A stretch of 64,000 nucleotides of DNA from Planctomycetota bacterium (GCA_024280885.1 JAJRPF010000023.1:1-64000), one strand, 5' to 3'; positions 1 to 9,423 are shown, numbered from the stretch's first letter. Made by a program: numbers and translations. Notes: a model not told the origin generated them from the letters alone.

Positions 1-392
1 AGGAACGCCCGCGCCCAGCAACCCGGGAACTCGCAGCAGTCGCCCGCTCGACGCCGGATCTCGCGCTTCACCGAGATCGGAATGTAGCGACTCTTGTAGT
101 CATCCTCGGTGGGCCCCACGCGCCGCTTGCCCTCTTTCACGAGGAGCGGGTCGAATGAGTCCACACTGCGATCAACAACACTGCGGTCTACGACGGCCTC
201 GAAGGTCGCGTCGCGCGTCAGATGCCGTCCGGCCTTCCGAGACGCGAGCACCCGCGCGCGCTCGAAGCGCTCGACCACCGAGTCCGGTAGGGGATTGGGA
301 TAGGGGATTGAATCCGCGGCACCACCCGGAACCCCGTCTCGGAACCTCTCTCCCCCGCCCGAACCTCTCCCACGCGTAGCAGAACGCGCTCG
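1..392 (-). pseudogene. HNH endonuclease C-terminal part, cut by the window edge
   Basis: Read on the minus strand, this frame is open from just below a TGA at 393-395 to the window edge. It encodes a helical segment (PDSVVERFERARVLASRK), then SRYIPISVKREIRRR and CCEFPGCWARAF. That last part matches the lead-in of HNH nucleases of the type 'RYIPxxVKREVxxRxGGRCExPGC', where the two cysteines belong to a zinc knuckle ahead of the HNH histidines. The histidines themselves would lie beyond base 1. No convincing ATG is present; a GTG at 276-278 is possible. Full-length relatives carry more sequence upstream, so this is probably an N-terminally truncated gene next to a decayed transposase. It could instead be the end of a complete gene whose start was lost by frameshift. 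Confidence 0.5.
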
Positions 393-578
393 TCAACCCC
401 GTGATCGGTCGCCGATCGTGTCGGCGGGACGACGATGGGCACTTCGGCCCCCAGACGCTGGCCGCTTGAACCTCCCCCGCCCCGCGAGGCTCGACGTCAC
501 GGAAGCGACGACAGAGCCGCCCCCAGCGCGCCCGTCCGTCGGTGAACTGCCGCCTTCGTGAATCTTGTTGATCAACCC

Positions 579-1283
579 TCAAGCAGCCGTCGGATCGCGC
601 GCGTGAACGCTCGTCGGCTGATCGGTGACGTCCAAGTGCCGCAGAATGGCATCGACGACCGTGGCGTCGGTGAGCACGCTGATCACCTCGAGCAGTCCGC
701 GGCAGCGCGGGCAGAGCAGCGGGTCGGCCTCGTAGATGCGGCGCAGCAGCCGCGCCCAACTGGCGCGGCCCTTGTGGGGCGGGGACTCGTCGATGCCGGC
801 TGGCGCGGGCGGCTTCCCGGTCCCGGTCGCCTCCGCCTCCTCACGCGCCCGTCGTGCTCCGCGGCTGCGGTGTGAGTAGGCGCCGTAGTAGCGGATGAGG
901 TGACGCCGCGCGTCAGGGATCTGGGTCGTCACACGCTGAATGCACTCGAGCGCGTCGATCTCGACATGCGTAGCGCCGGTCTTCGGATCCGGCGGTGTGT
1001 CGATGCGCACGCGGTCTTTCGGCAGGAGATGGATCTTCCCCAGCGCGAAGGGGGCCCTCGCGATGTCGCGGGCCATGCGCTCGAGTTTGGCCGGCTCGTC
1101 GGCGTGCGCGACCTGCTTGCCGTACGCCGAGAAGCCCGAGGGGGACCAGGAGAGCAGGCGGTCGTGGAAGGACTCGCTCAACCGGTCGGCCTTGCGCAGA
1201 GCGGCAAGGACCAGGCGCCGGAAGAACTCACCGACGGCGTCAAGATCCGGCTCGAGCAGTGGCAGGAACGTGGCGTAGGTACG
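579..1283 (-). pseudogene. IS91-family transposase, C-terminal remnant
   Basis: About 230 residues are open, ending at 579. The hallmarks are FLPLLEPDLDAVGEFFRR, SWSPSGFSAYGKQV, a stretch with RHLIRYYGAYSHRSRG, and WARLLRRIYEADPLLCPRC followed by ILRHL. This is the C-terminal third of IS91/IS801-type Y2 transposases, including the closing CPRC zinc-type motif. An in-frame TGA at 1284-1286 closes the frame upstream. The N-terminal zinc finger and HUH/Y2 catalytic part are absent from the DNA upstream, so the element cannot transpose on its own. A possible internal start (ATG at 1179-1181) exists, but there is no reason to think a functional protein is made. IS91 terminal sequences were not recognised. 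Confidence 0.8.
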
Positions 1284-1489
1284 TCACAGGGCCTCGTAGG
1301 CGCTGGTCGCTTCAAGGCTGCGCCGGCGTGGCGGAGGGCACTGGCAGACCCTGTTGCGCCACGTCCCGAGCGTGTTCCTCACCTCAGGGTCTCGTGAGAC
1401 GATCGTGAAGCGCCTGGACCGTTTTCTGTAGCGCGCGCGCCAGCATCGCGCCGGATATCGACGAACTCGCGGGGGCAGCAGCGCGTCCA

Positions 1490-2182
1490 ATGGAGGACAT
1501 GTCCATCCGAACGCTCTCCGTCGTCTCGCTCCTCGTCGCCGCCACCGCTCTCACGACGGCGTGCGGCGTGCCCGAGACGCTCGCCCACATGAACGAACGC
1601 GACCGCGGCGCCGAGACGGCAGAGAAGGACATCGCCGCAGGCGATCCGCACTACTACAGCGGATTCGGGCGTATGGGTCAGGAGGCGCCGGGGATCGATC
1701 GCAGGACGGGACTCCCGCTCTGGGGTCTCGGCTGCGAGATCGACGAAGCGCGGGGCGCATTCGCGGCCGGGTACAACGAAGTCGTCGGCGCGGCGTTCGA
1801 CGCGGGACGGCTCACGGGCATGACGCTTGAGCACAAGTGGATGGAGCGGGACCAGGTGGTCGCGCTCTTCGAGGCGGCTCATCCGGTGGCGCTCGCATAC
1901 GACCAGGAGACGCGGATCACGACCGCGGACGAGCGCTTCGTCATCGGACTGGCGCCGCGCTTCGGGAACGAGGGCGACACGCCCTACGTGTTCGTGACCG
2001 ACTCGGAGTCCGGGGTGCGCACCGAACTGAGTTTTCTCGGCGAGGAACGGTGCCGCATCGCGTTCGCCCATGGCGGCACGACGGCGATCCTGCGCGACGA
2101 CCGGTACCGGACCTTCATGACCTTCGACCTGCCGCGTCTAGTCGGGATGCAGACGTTCATCGACCCGGATCGTGAGTGGTAG
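1490..2182 (+). CDS. Hypothetical lipoprotein, 230 aa
   Basis: The protein starts MEDMSIRTLSVVSLLVA and reaches a cysteine at residue 25 (ALTTAC), which looks like a type II signal peptide with a weak lipobox (T at -3). After lipidation it would sit in the cell envelope. The rest is a soluble acidic domain with no motif I recognise. An ATG three codons in (1499) gives a cleaner signal peptide, but neither start has a well-spaced Shine-Dalgarno sequence. It stands alone: decayed IS DNA lies upstream and a conserved hairpin element lies about 70 bp after its stop, which may end its transcript. Function unknown. Confidence 0.65.
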   Translation: MEDMSIRTLSVVSLLVAATALTTACGVPETLAHMNERDRGAETAEKDIAAGDPHYYSGFGRMGQEAPGIDRRTGLPLWGLGCEIDEARGAFAAGYNEVVGAAFDAGRLTGMTLEHKWMERDQVVALFEAAHPVALAYDQETRITTADERFVIGLAPRFGNEGDTPYVFVTDSESGVRTELSFLGEERCRIAFAHGGTTAILRDDRYRTFMTFDLPRLVGMQTFIDPDREW

Positions 2183-2714
2183 CGGTCACTTCGCCGGTGT
2201 CAGCCGATCCAGGCGCAGCCGATGGCGCTCGTCGGTCAGTCGCAGCGAGATACTGAACCCGGATGAATTCTTCGGCCCAGCGCCGCGTCCGAACAATTCA
2301 TCCGGGTTCAGTGTTTCGCGGGATGGTCGTTTCGCGGTATGCGCATGGATGGAACCTCCATCCACTAGGCCGCGCGAGATGGCCGAAGGTCACATCGACG
2401 CGAAGAACGGACTGGCGGCGAGTCTGGCATTCGGCGTAGCGTTCAAACGAAGAAGACGAGCCTGGCACCGTGCTTGCACGCGAGACGAGCGAAGCCGCCG
2501 CACTGAAGCGCGTCCTGGCGGCCTCCCGCTCAACAGGATGCGGAAACTGGCGTGGCCGGAATCGACTGCGAATCGCGTGTAGACTCGGGGGCGTTCAAGG
2601 TGGAGGGTCTGCGCTATGCGGGCTGCATGTACCAACGCCTCGGTCAGTGATCACCGGAGCGCGCCGCATGTAGCAAGCATGTAGCAAGGGCGACTCGGCA
2701 GGAGAGGATGAGGG
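2183..2714. other. Intergenic stretch with hairpin element and relic sequence
   Basis: About 530 bp without a convincing gene. It holds the hairpin at 2252-2312 and a segment around 2433-2480 that resembles, in inverted orientation, the edge of the transposase remnant near 8410-8475. A short direct repeat (GCATGTAGCAA twice, 2666-2687) sits just ahead of the subtilisin gene. The purine-rich run at 2700-2713 provides that gene's ribosome binding site. The short open frames here lack recognisable products. Confidence 0.5.
2252..2312. repeat. Palindromic hairpin element, copy 1
   Basis: A 24-bp arm (2252-2275) and its near-perfect inverted partner (2289-2312, one mismatch) surround a 13-base loop CCCAGCGCCGCGT. 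A second copy with the same loop lies at 6635-6693. No T-tract follows, so a simple Rho-independent terminator is not the best explanation. A REP- or MITE-like repeat that may act as a transcript end is more likely. Confidence 0.85.
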
Positions 2715-5700
2715 ATGCACAATAGAGGAACCCGACGGCGCCGCGCTGCTCGCTGGGCCTACTTGCTCGCGGCTGCGGTGATCCTGGTCTCGGTCGTCAC
2801 CGGCTGGGCACGCGGAGTCGATGAGGTCCTGCCGGGGCAGAAGCTGTGGGGTGAGGTCTCGGGCACGAGGGACGTGACCGTGGCGCTGCGCGTCATCGAC
2901 GGATCGCTGCTCGACGTCTCCGCGAAGGCGTGGAAGGGCAGCACCCTCCGACCCCATTTCTCGCTCCGCGGCGCGGACGGCGCCACGGTCCCTATCGACG
3001 ACTTCCTCAAGCACACGAAGACGGGCACCCGGCTGCGCTTGAAGAAGCTTCCGATCGCGCGCGGCGGCATCTACTTCCTGACGATCGCCGGCGAATTCGG
3101 CAGCAGCGGCGGATTCGACCTGAACACGTCGGCAAAGGTCCCCAAGAAGGAGAAGGGCGTTCGAGCGGTCACGATCGCCGACGAGCCGATCTCGATCGAG
3201 TTCGACGGTCTTGCGGGCGACGTGGTGCAGCTCAAGGTCGCCAAGGGGAAGAAGAGCCCGCTCGCACCGATGATCCTCCGCTACGTCGAGGAGGACGGCA
3301 CGACGGTCGCGATCGACGAGCAGAAGACGAGCGGCAAACAGTCGGTGCTCACCACGGGACGTCACCGCTTCGAGGTGAGTGGCGCCGACGGGACGACCGG
3401 GGAGTTCAAGTTCGTCCTCAAGATCAAGCGCGCAAAGCCCCCCACGGAGCGGCTCGACGCCGCCGAGTTGAGAGCCGCCGGGACGATCCGGGGCCGGATC
3501 GTGCTCGAAGGGGACGTCTCGCGCGACAAAGAGGACCCCGCGAAGAAGGCACGCACGCCGTTGACCTCCGGACAGTCCGGTTCACGGGTCATCGCGGGCG
3601 AGATCATCGTCTCGACGCGAGCGGGCCCGACGCCCGGCACGCTTCTCGACCTGCTTCACGAGGAGCTTCCGGGCGTCCGTTTCGACGTTGGTCGCGGTCT
3701 GACCGAGACCGGTCCGTACCTGGTGCACATCCCGACGCTCGCGCGCATTCCCAACGATCCGAGGCTGCGGCGACAGACGTTTACGATCGCATCGGCGCTG
3801 AACGCCTCGCCTCTGATCGACTTTGCCGAGGTCAACGGCGGGTATGCGGCGGTCAAGACGCCGAACGACGCGCGCTGGTTCGAGCAGTACGACTTCCGGC
3901 AGATGAACCTGCCGGAAGCCTGGGCCGTCACTACCGGCTCGCCGAACGTGATCGTCGCGGTTCTCGACACCGGGATCTGGACGCATCCCGACCTCGACTC
4001 GAAAGTGGTCGCCGGCTACGACTTCGTCAGCGACGTCAGCGACGCGGCCGACGGCAACGGTTGGGACTCCGATCCCACGGACGCCGCGCGCGACTTCCAC
4101 GGTACACACGTCGCCGGCACGATCGCTGCCGCCACGTCGAACGGGCACGGTGTGGCTGGCGTGGCGTGGAACTGTCGCGTGCTCCCGGTGCGCGTGCTCG
4201 GACGGACGGGCGGGAGCTGGTTCGACATCGCCGCAGGTCTCCGCTGGGCGGTGGGTCTCCCGGTGTCGGGCGTCCCGAACAACCCGACGCCGGCGCGAGT
4301 CGTGAACATGAGTCTGGGTGGCGAGTCGACCTCCGCGACGATCGCTCAGGCGGTCTCGCAGGCAGCGGCCCGGGGCGCGACGATGGTCGCCGCCGCCGGC
4401 AACAACGCGAGCAGCGTCCCATTCTATCCAGCGGCGTACTCCAACGTCATCTCGGTCTACGCCCTCGACTCCAACCTGAACTGGGCAAGCTACAGCAACT
4501 GGGGCACGAAGATCGACGTGGGCGCCCCCGGTGGCGATCTGAATGCCGGGCTGCCCGGCATTCTGAGTACGTACGTCGACGGCGGCCTGAACGCGACCTA
4601 CCAGCAACTGCAGGGCACGTCGAGCGCATCGCCGCACATCGCCGGCGTCGCGGCGCTGCTCCTGTCGGTGAGCCCGTCGATGTCCGCCGCGACGATCCGC
4701 TCGACGCTCATCGAGACCGCGGTCGATCTCGGCCCGCCGGGATTCGACGTGGACTACGGCTACGGCATGGTGGACGCCGGCGCCGCACTGCGGTCCATTC
4801 AGGAGGTTCCGCAGCCGACGCTTGAGGGACTCTCGATCAGCCCGGCATCGCTCCAGTTCCGGCTAACGACCACCGAACGGCGTGTCTACCTCCGTAGTAC
4901 GAGTGAGACGCCCGTCAGGATCACGAACATCACCATCACGACGGCGTCCAACGGTCCGTGGCTGCGTGCCGAACTGGACTCGACGATCACCCCGGCAACG
5001 CTGACGGTCACTGTGGATCAGAGCCTGCTCGGCAAGGGATTGTTCGACGGTCTCCTGCGACTCAACACGTCGATTGCGACCGACTTCGCCTACATCCCCG
5101 TGCGTGTGTCACGCCTGGAACCGCCGACGATCGACATCGTCCGCGTCAACGTGCTCGACTCCAACCGTCGCGTCGTCGCGAGCACCACCACGAGCAAGGC
5201 GAGCGACTGGAAGTACTCGTTCGACGACCTTCCGGTCGGGAACTTCAAGGTCGTGGCAGAGGCTGACCTCGACAAGGACCTCGAGCTGTCGCGCGTCGAC
5301 GAATTCGAGGGAGCGTGGCCGCTTCTCGACCGGCCACAGACGCTCACGGTCACGATCGACGAACTGGACAGAGAAGACGTGGACATCCCGATGGTGCGAC
5401 TCGCGCAGCGCTTCCACTTCGACGGCGTCGGCGGGGGCTCGATCGACGGAGCGATCGCCGTGCTCGCGCTCAACGCGTACTCGGGCGCGCCGATCGCCGG
5501 TGCCGAGGTGTCGATCGGCGATGACGATCTGACCACCGTGACAGACGTGAACGGCCGTGCGCTGATCTCCGCGGACATCGACGAGCCACAGACCGTGACC
5601 GTCGCCGCCGAGGGCTACGCCACGCTCACACGCATCAACGCCGACTCCCAGTTCCAGGCGTTCCCGCTCACGCCGCGTGCGGCGCCGCTGAGCACGCGGG

Positions 5701-6599
5701 TCATCGTGAACATCGCCGGCCTCCGGTCGCCCGCCGACACGATCGTGGTTCGGGCCGGGGACGCACGGACGATCGTCCCTTGGGCGGGTCAGTCCACCCA
5801 GTCCGTCGCACTTGACGTGACGGTCACGCGGCCGCTGGCGGTCGTGAGCGCCATCGTGAAGGACGCGGTAGGTGCCGTCACTCAGCACGCGCACTCTTCG
5901 GTCGGCCTGGCTGGCGACGATGACGTGGAGGTCGGTCTCGAGCTCGTCGCGCCGACCGACGGAAGCCGAAGGCGCCGCGTTGTCATCTCCTTCCCGCCGG
6001 CGCCCTTCTCCGCGTTCGACGCCATGCTCGATGCGCGCATGGAAGCGCAGTTTCAGCCCCGCAAGTGGTCGCCGATCGGATTCGACCGCCTCGTGGCCGG
6101 CGTGGAATCGTCGATTTACTGGGCCAACTACGAGAGCTTGATCCCGTCGCCGGCATTGCGTGTGAGGCTCTCAGCGACGGACAGCTTGGGGCACGTTGTG
6201 GAGCGGACGTATCCGGGTTCATCGATCCTGTTCGTGATCCCGACCCCGTCAGCCATGCCAGCACCTCCCGCGGCCACCTCTCCCGCGAACGGCCAGCAAG
6301 TGACCGCCGACGGAGCAAGCCTCACCTACGCACCGACCGAGGGCAGCGACTACGCCCTGATCGAGGTCTTCGACGAGGCCGGTTCTCCCTTCTGGAACAT
6401 CATCACGAGAACGACGCAGTCGACGGTCGAACTGCCCCGCATCCGCGTGGGTGGGCTGAAGGAGGGCGCGTCCTACGCGTGGCGTGTGACGACGCGCGAC
6501 ATCGAGAACTTCGACTTCAACTCGCACGTGACCACCGACGTAGTCCTACGCTCGCTCAACCTCGGCGTCTCGACCCGCAGCTGGTTCACGACCCGGTAG
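2715..6599 (+). CDS. Secreted subtilisin-like serine protease (S8), 1294 aa
   Basis: An exported multidomain protease. Residues 1-34 form an arginine-rich signal peptide or anchor. Residues about 40-240 look like two pre-peptidase-type beta-sandwich modules. A propeptide-like region precedes the S8 domain. The triad is visible: Asp418 (AVLDTG), His462 (HGTHVAG) and Ser636 (GTSSASPHIAG), with oxyanion Asn563 (AAAGNN). Downstream are Ig-like segments, a carboxypeptidase-regulatory-like segment near residues 920-970 and a final fibronectin-like stretch. The start is set by AGGAGAGGATGAGGG directly upstream of the ATG. It is transcribed alone, and hairpin elements lie on both sides of the gene. 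It probably degrades external or envelope protein; the substrate is not predictable from sequence. Confidence 0.95.
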   Translation: MHNRGTRRRRAARWAYLLAAAVILVSVVTGWARGVDEVLPGQKLWGEVSGTRDVTVALRVIDGSLLDVSAKAWKGSTLRPHFSLRGADGATVPIDDFLKHTKTGTRLRLKKLPIARGGIYFLTIAGEFGSSGGFDLNTSAKVPKKEKGVRAVTIADEPISIEFDGLAGDVVQLKVAKGKKSPLAPMILRYVEEDGTTVAIDEQKTSGKQSVLTTGRHRFEVSGADGTTGEFKFVLKIKRAKPPTERLDAAELRAAGTIRGRIVLEGDVSRDKEDPAKKARTPLTSGQSGSRVIAGEIIVSTRAGPTPGTLLDLLHEELPGVRFDVGRGLTETGPYLVHIPTLARIPNDPRLRRQTFTIASALNASPLIDFAEVNGGYAAVKTPNDARWFEQYDFRQMNLPEAWAVTTGSPNVIVAVLDTGIWTHPDLDSKVVAGYDFVSDVSDAADGNGWDSDPTDAARDFHGTHVAGTIAAATSNGHGVAGVAWNCRVLPVRVLGRTGGSWFDIAAGLRWAVGLPVSGVPNNPTPARVVNMSLGGESTSATIAQAVSQAAARGATMVAAAGNNASSVPFYPAAYSNVISVYALDSNLNWASYSNWGTKIDVGAPGGDLNAGLPGILSTYVDGGLNATYQQLQGTSSASPHIAGVAALLLSVSPSMSAATIRSTLIETAVDLGPPGFDVDYGYGMVDAGAALRSIQEVPQPTLEGLSISPASLQFRLTTTERRVYLRSTSETPVRITNITITTASNGPWLRAELDSTITPATLTVTVDQSLLGKGLFDGLLRLNTSIATDFAYIPVRVSRLEPPTIDIVRVNVLDSNRRVVASTTTSKASDWKYSFDDLPVGNFKVVAEADLDKDLELSRVDEFEGAWPLLDRPQTLTVTIDELDREDVDIPMVRLAQRFHFDGVGGGSIDGAIAVLALNAYSGAPIAGAEVSIGDDDLTTVTDVNGRALISADIDEPQTVTVAAEGYATLTRINADSQFQAFPLTPRAAPLSTRVIVNIAGLRSPADTIVVRAGDARTIVPWAGQSTQSVALDVTVTRPLAVVSAIVKDAVGAVTQHAHSSVGLAGDDDVEVGLELVAPTDGSRRRRVVISFPPAPFSAFDAMLDARMEAQFQPRKWSPIGFDRLVAGVESSIYWANYESLIPSPALRVRLSATDSLGHVVERTYPGSSILFVIPTPSAMPAPPAATSPANGQQVTADGASLTYAPTEGSDYALIEVFDEAGSPFWNIITRTTQSTVELPRIRVGGLKEGASYAWRVTTRDIENFDFNSHVTTDVVLRSLNLGVSTRSWFTTR

Positions 6600-6634
6600 C
6601 GCAACCCGTCCCGCCGCAGCCGACGCGCGAACTA

Positions 6635-6693
6635 CTGAACCCGGATGAATTCTTCGGCCCAGCGCCGCGTCCGAAGAATTCAACCGGGTTCAG
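6635..6693. repeat. Palindromic hairpin element, copy 2
   Basis: Arms 6635-6657 and 6671-6693 pair over 23 bp with one mismatch around the 13-base loop CCCAGCGCCGCGT, identical to that of copy 1 at 2252-2312. The mismatch lies at a different position in each copy, so the two have diverged independently. It begins 35 bp after the subtilisin stop codon and may mark that transcript's end. Confidence 0.85.
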
Positions 6694-6826
6694 CATTTCG
6701 TGGATGGGGGTTACGGTGGGCTGTGTGGCTCGTCGCGCGCGAGGCGCGCCACTCGAAGGGCTGACGTGGTCGAGCCCCGTATCAGGTTCGGAGCCGATCG
6801 GTGTTGATCGGTGCAGGGAGGGGCAC

Positions 6827-8011
6827 GTGCCGCGCTACGAGGTCGGGCTGCATTGCGAACTCGTACGAGAACTCTCCTTCAGAGTGGCCATGCTGGCGTG
6901 CGGGGTCGCGGTATTGGGCGGCGCGACGATCGTCGGTCTGACCGCGGAGGGCGGGCCCGGCTGCGTGCTCATTGGATTGATCGGCGTGATCTTCGTGTTC
7001 CTTGGCTGGGGATCGCTCCGGCACGTGCTGAGAATACGACGTCGGGTGTTGAACTGCGGTGCTGGGGCAGCACTCGTCCGTCTGCGGGTTCTCGAAGACG
7101 AGAAGGCGTCAGGCTCCGGCCTGCCGCGGCAACTGCGCTTGCAGCTCGACACGGAGGGCTCGCGTGCGTTCGACTGGAGCGTCGTCGAACGTCAGGGCAC
7201 TCCGATCGTGCTGAGCGATGACCCGCCCATGATCGCCGCCCTGCGCGCCGAGATGCCGCCACACTCCGTCGTCCCGTTCATGGGCTCGGGATATCCGTTC
7301 GCGATGTCGAGCGAGACACGCCGCGCGATTCTCGGCGGAACGCATCGCCAGGAGCTCCGACGTGACGTCGTTGGCCGGCCGGAGCTTCCGTGCCGATTCG
7401 GTGCGACCACACGCGTCGCGAGCGGTCAGCGTGCCGGACTCATCGCGTGCGCCGCCCTGTCCGTGGCGTCGTTCTCAGCGTCGCTGTTCCTGGAGTACCT
7501 GGGTGCGCAGACCGCCGTCCTCGTCGGATCGGTCACCGGCCTGGCAATCCTCTTCCTCGCACCGCTCACGAGGGCCGCATTCGGGCGTCTCCTCGTCGAC
7601 GATCGCGGCGTCGCGCTCGCGTCGTGGCTCGGCGGCGGACGCGTTGTGTGGGGTGACCTCGATCGCGTGGTGGTTCGCGGCGTGGATACTGCTGCGCGTG
7701 GACGATCGCGGGTGGGACGACTAGGAGGGGCGATCGGTGGGTTCATCGGTGGCATCGTCGTCTCAGGGTTCATGGCGTTGGCGCCGCGACGATCTTCCAA
7801 CGCGGAGGCCGGGGCCTCCGACTCCGACTCGTACATCGACCGCCGGCTCGCTGACGCGGGACGTGGCCGTCCAGGGTTCGAACCCGAGATCGAGCTCTTC
7901 CGGAGCGACGGCACTTCCGTTCTCCTCCTCCGCTGCACACACGACTGGGACGTTGCGCGAGCGTTGGCGGCGGAGGCCGTCGCTCGTGGCGCAGACCTTC
8001 ACACCGGCTAG
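6827..8011 (+). CDS. Multi-pass membrane protein, paralogue of the 11035 gene, 394 aa
   Basis: GTG start at 6827, chosen for the AGGGAGGGG placed just upstream; the frame further upstream only overlaps the protease gene. Two hydrophobic segments near residues 24-65 and two more near residues 205-245 predict a membrane protein. A soluble C-terminal part follows with AFGRLLVDDRGVALASW and a closing THDWDVARALAAEAVARG. Those segments align with the protein encoded at 11035-11970 on the other strand (AFSRLTVDNRGVFLW and THEWRVAHAIAAEA). The strand pattern around the 'VDDRGV' segment is reminiscent of bacterial PH-like membrane proteins, but I cannot assign a named family. Function unknown. Confidence 0.75.
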   Translation: MPRYEVGLHCELVRELSFRVAMLACGVAVLGGATIVGLTAEGGPGCVLIGLIGVIFVFLGWGSLRHVLRIRRRVLNCGAGAALVRLRVLEDEKASGSGLPRQLRLQLDTEGSRAFDWSVVERQGTPIVLSDDPPMIAALRAEMPPHSVVPFMGSGYPFAMSSETRRAILGGTHRQELRRDVVGRPELPCRFGATTRVASGQRAGLIACAALSVASFSASLFLEYLGAQTAVLVGSVTGLAILFLAPLTRAAFGRLLVDDRGVALASWLGGGRVVWGDLDRVVVRGVDTAARGRSRVGRLGGAIGGFIGGIVVSGFMALAPRRSSNAEAGASDSDSYIDRRLADAGRGRPGFEPEIELFRSDGTSVLLLRCTHDWDVARALAAEAVARGADLHTG

Positions 8012-8616
8012 CAGTCTGTCGGAGTCATCCATCGAGGGCCGGATTCGTCCAGGGGCGTCGTCCGTCGTGTTTGAAAGGCGACGTCCCTGCCGAAGTGACA
8101 TCGAGGCGGTCAGGTGCGGCGGACGGCGTTCCTGGGCGGAGCCAGACGTTCTCGAACTCGATCGCGAGCGAGCACCACCCGCACCAGGCGCGGTCCGACC
8201 AGGGTCCACCACAAGCACCCTACGGTCTGGACCAAGAGTCTGACCGAGCGCCCGTAGATCGCGACCGTGACGGGAGTCCAGCCGCGCTTGCGCGCGCGCC
8301 CCATGAGCTGAGGCGAGGGCAGGCGTGGTCTGCCGCGGCCGGAGTAGGGCGGCTGACCGAACTCGCGCAGCGGAGTGCGCGTCTCCGCGACGACGTGACG
8401 GAAGGCGACTTCGAGATGCGGCGCCCTGAACGCGGAGCCAAGCTCGTGCTCTTCGCTTGAACGCTACGCCGATTGGCCAGCTCACTTCCGAAGAGCCACG
8501 GCCATCGGTTTCGATCCCCGGTCCTCTCGATCCCGCATCCTCTTCACGCAACATCGCCTGCCGCTGGACGGGTACACTGACGGTTTGGAGTTCATCGCAC
8601 CTGAGGAGGCGAGCCG
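8012..8616. other. Intergenic stretch with transposase remnant
   Basis: About 600 bp between two plus-strand genes. The only recognisable content is the minus-strand transposase remnant at 8110-8455. The last 40 bases hold the ribosome binding site (GAGGAGGCGAG) of the next gene. No RNA gene or strong terminator was seen. Confidence 0.5.
8110..8455 (-). pseudogene. IS4/IS701-type DDE transposase internal remnant
   Basis: The minus-strand reading frame gives a fragment with YSGRGRPRLPSPQLMGRARK, then WTPVTVAIYGRSVRLLVQT and LVGPRLVRVVLARD. It follows the order of a common DDE transposase segment: GRGRPR linker, 'RWxxVTVxWYG', 'TGTALWYxxGLPPVPIRWVLVRDP'. Several diagnostic positions are altered and neither the catalytic acids nor flanking parts are found, so this is a decayed internal piece. 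An in-frame TAG closes the frame near 8467. Family assignment is from memory of the motif order. Confidence 0.55.
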
Positions 8617-9345
8617 ATGAGTCGCGTGCGTGTGCTGATCGTGGTATTGGTCGCCGCCGGGATGTGGCCGCAGGCTGTTCTCGCGGACGAGATCGGAGAT
8701 TCGATCACGGAAGTGAAGACGCTCCTCAAGGAGGATGCACCTCTCGAGCACGTCAAGGCCAAGCTGGATCGGCTGGCAGATCTCGATGATCCGCGCGTCA
8801 CGAAGTTCGTCCTGAAACTGACCGCGAGCAAGCGCGACGCCACCGCCATCGCTGCGTACGCGCTCGCTGCAGACCGCGGCGACAAGAAGCTGGTTCGGCT
8901 TCTCAAGTCACGGGTTGACGACAAACACCTCGCGAAGGAGCGGCCTACGGTCTACACGGCGGTCTTGGACGCGCTGGTCATCTGCGTGGACGCATCGTGC
9001 AAGGACGTGCTCGAGGACGTGATCCAGCGGTACATCTCGACGAACAGCGACTTCTCGACGCGCGCCATCCGTGCGTACGCGAAAGTACGCAAGAAGGACG
9101 TCGTCGATCAGCTAATCAAGTGGCTCGGGCAGACGGAGAGCGGCTCGGGCACCGGAACTTGGGAGCCTCTCTCTCCCGAGGCGCGCGCATGCCGGAAGAA
9201 GGCCGAGGCGGTGATTCTCGACCGACTTACGGAACTGTCCGGTGTCGTGCTCGCCGACTTCGATGGATGGAGGAAGTGGTGGAAGGAAAACGAACGGAAG
9301 TTCAAGTTCCCGGACCCACCGACTGCAGACGAAGAGCGCGGCTGA
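8617..9345 (+). CDS. Exported HEAT-repeat-like protein, 242 aa
   Basis: Residues 1-23 (MSRVRVLIVVLVAAGMWPQA, then VLA) form a clear signal peptide cleavable by signal peptidase I. The mature protein is helical with repeated short hydrophobic helices (LDRLADLDDPRVTKFVLKL and similar), suggesting a small HEAT or armadillo-like fold in the periplasm. A tryptophan-rich segment near the end (FDGWRKWWKENERKFKF) resembles the closing part of related exported proteins but names no family. A strong ribosome binding site (GAGGAGG) precedes the ATG. The next gene follows on the same strand after 78 bp, so they may be co-transcribed. Function unknown. Confidence 0.75.
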   Translation: MSRVRVLIVVLVAAGMWPQAVLADEIGDSITEVKTLLKEDAPLEHVKAKLDRLADLDDPRVTKFVLKLTASKRDATAIAAYALAADRGDKKLVRLLKSRVDDKHLAKERPTVYTAVLDALVICVDASCKDVLEDVIQRYISTNSDFSTRAIRAYAKVRKKDVVDQLIKWLGQTESGSGTGTWEPLSPEARACRKKAEAVILDRLTELSGVVLADFDGWRKWWKENERKFKFPDPPTADEERG

Positions 9346-9423
9346 GCGAACACCGACGGACGTCTTGGAGTGTTCCCTTCGGCGGGTGAGTTCACGAGTT
9401 CGGCACCACGGGAGAACCTGCAC

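Noticed and set aside
1284..1490. A minus-strand open frame that might be the missing front of the IS91 transposase
   Set aside because: It is Arg-rich and lacks the zinc-finger and HUH motifs expected of that part.
2930..4825. A second plus-strand open frame inside the subtilisin gene
   Set aside because: Highly Arg-rich with no domain; the other frame has a full catalytic triad and signal peptide.
8500..8560. A GGTTTCGATCCCC-like segment resembling a tRNA T-arm
   Set aside because: No acceptor stem, anticodon arm or D-arm could be fitted on either strand.
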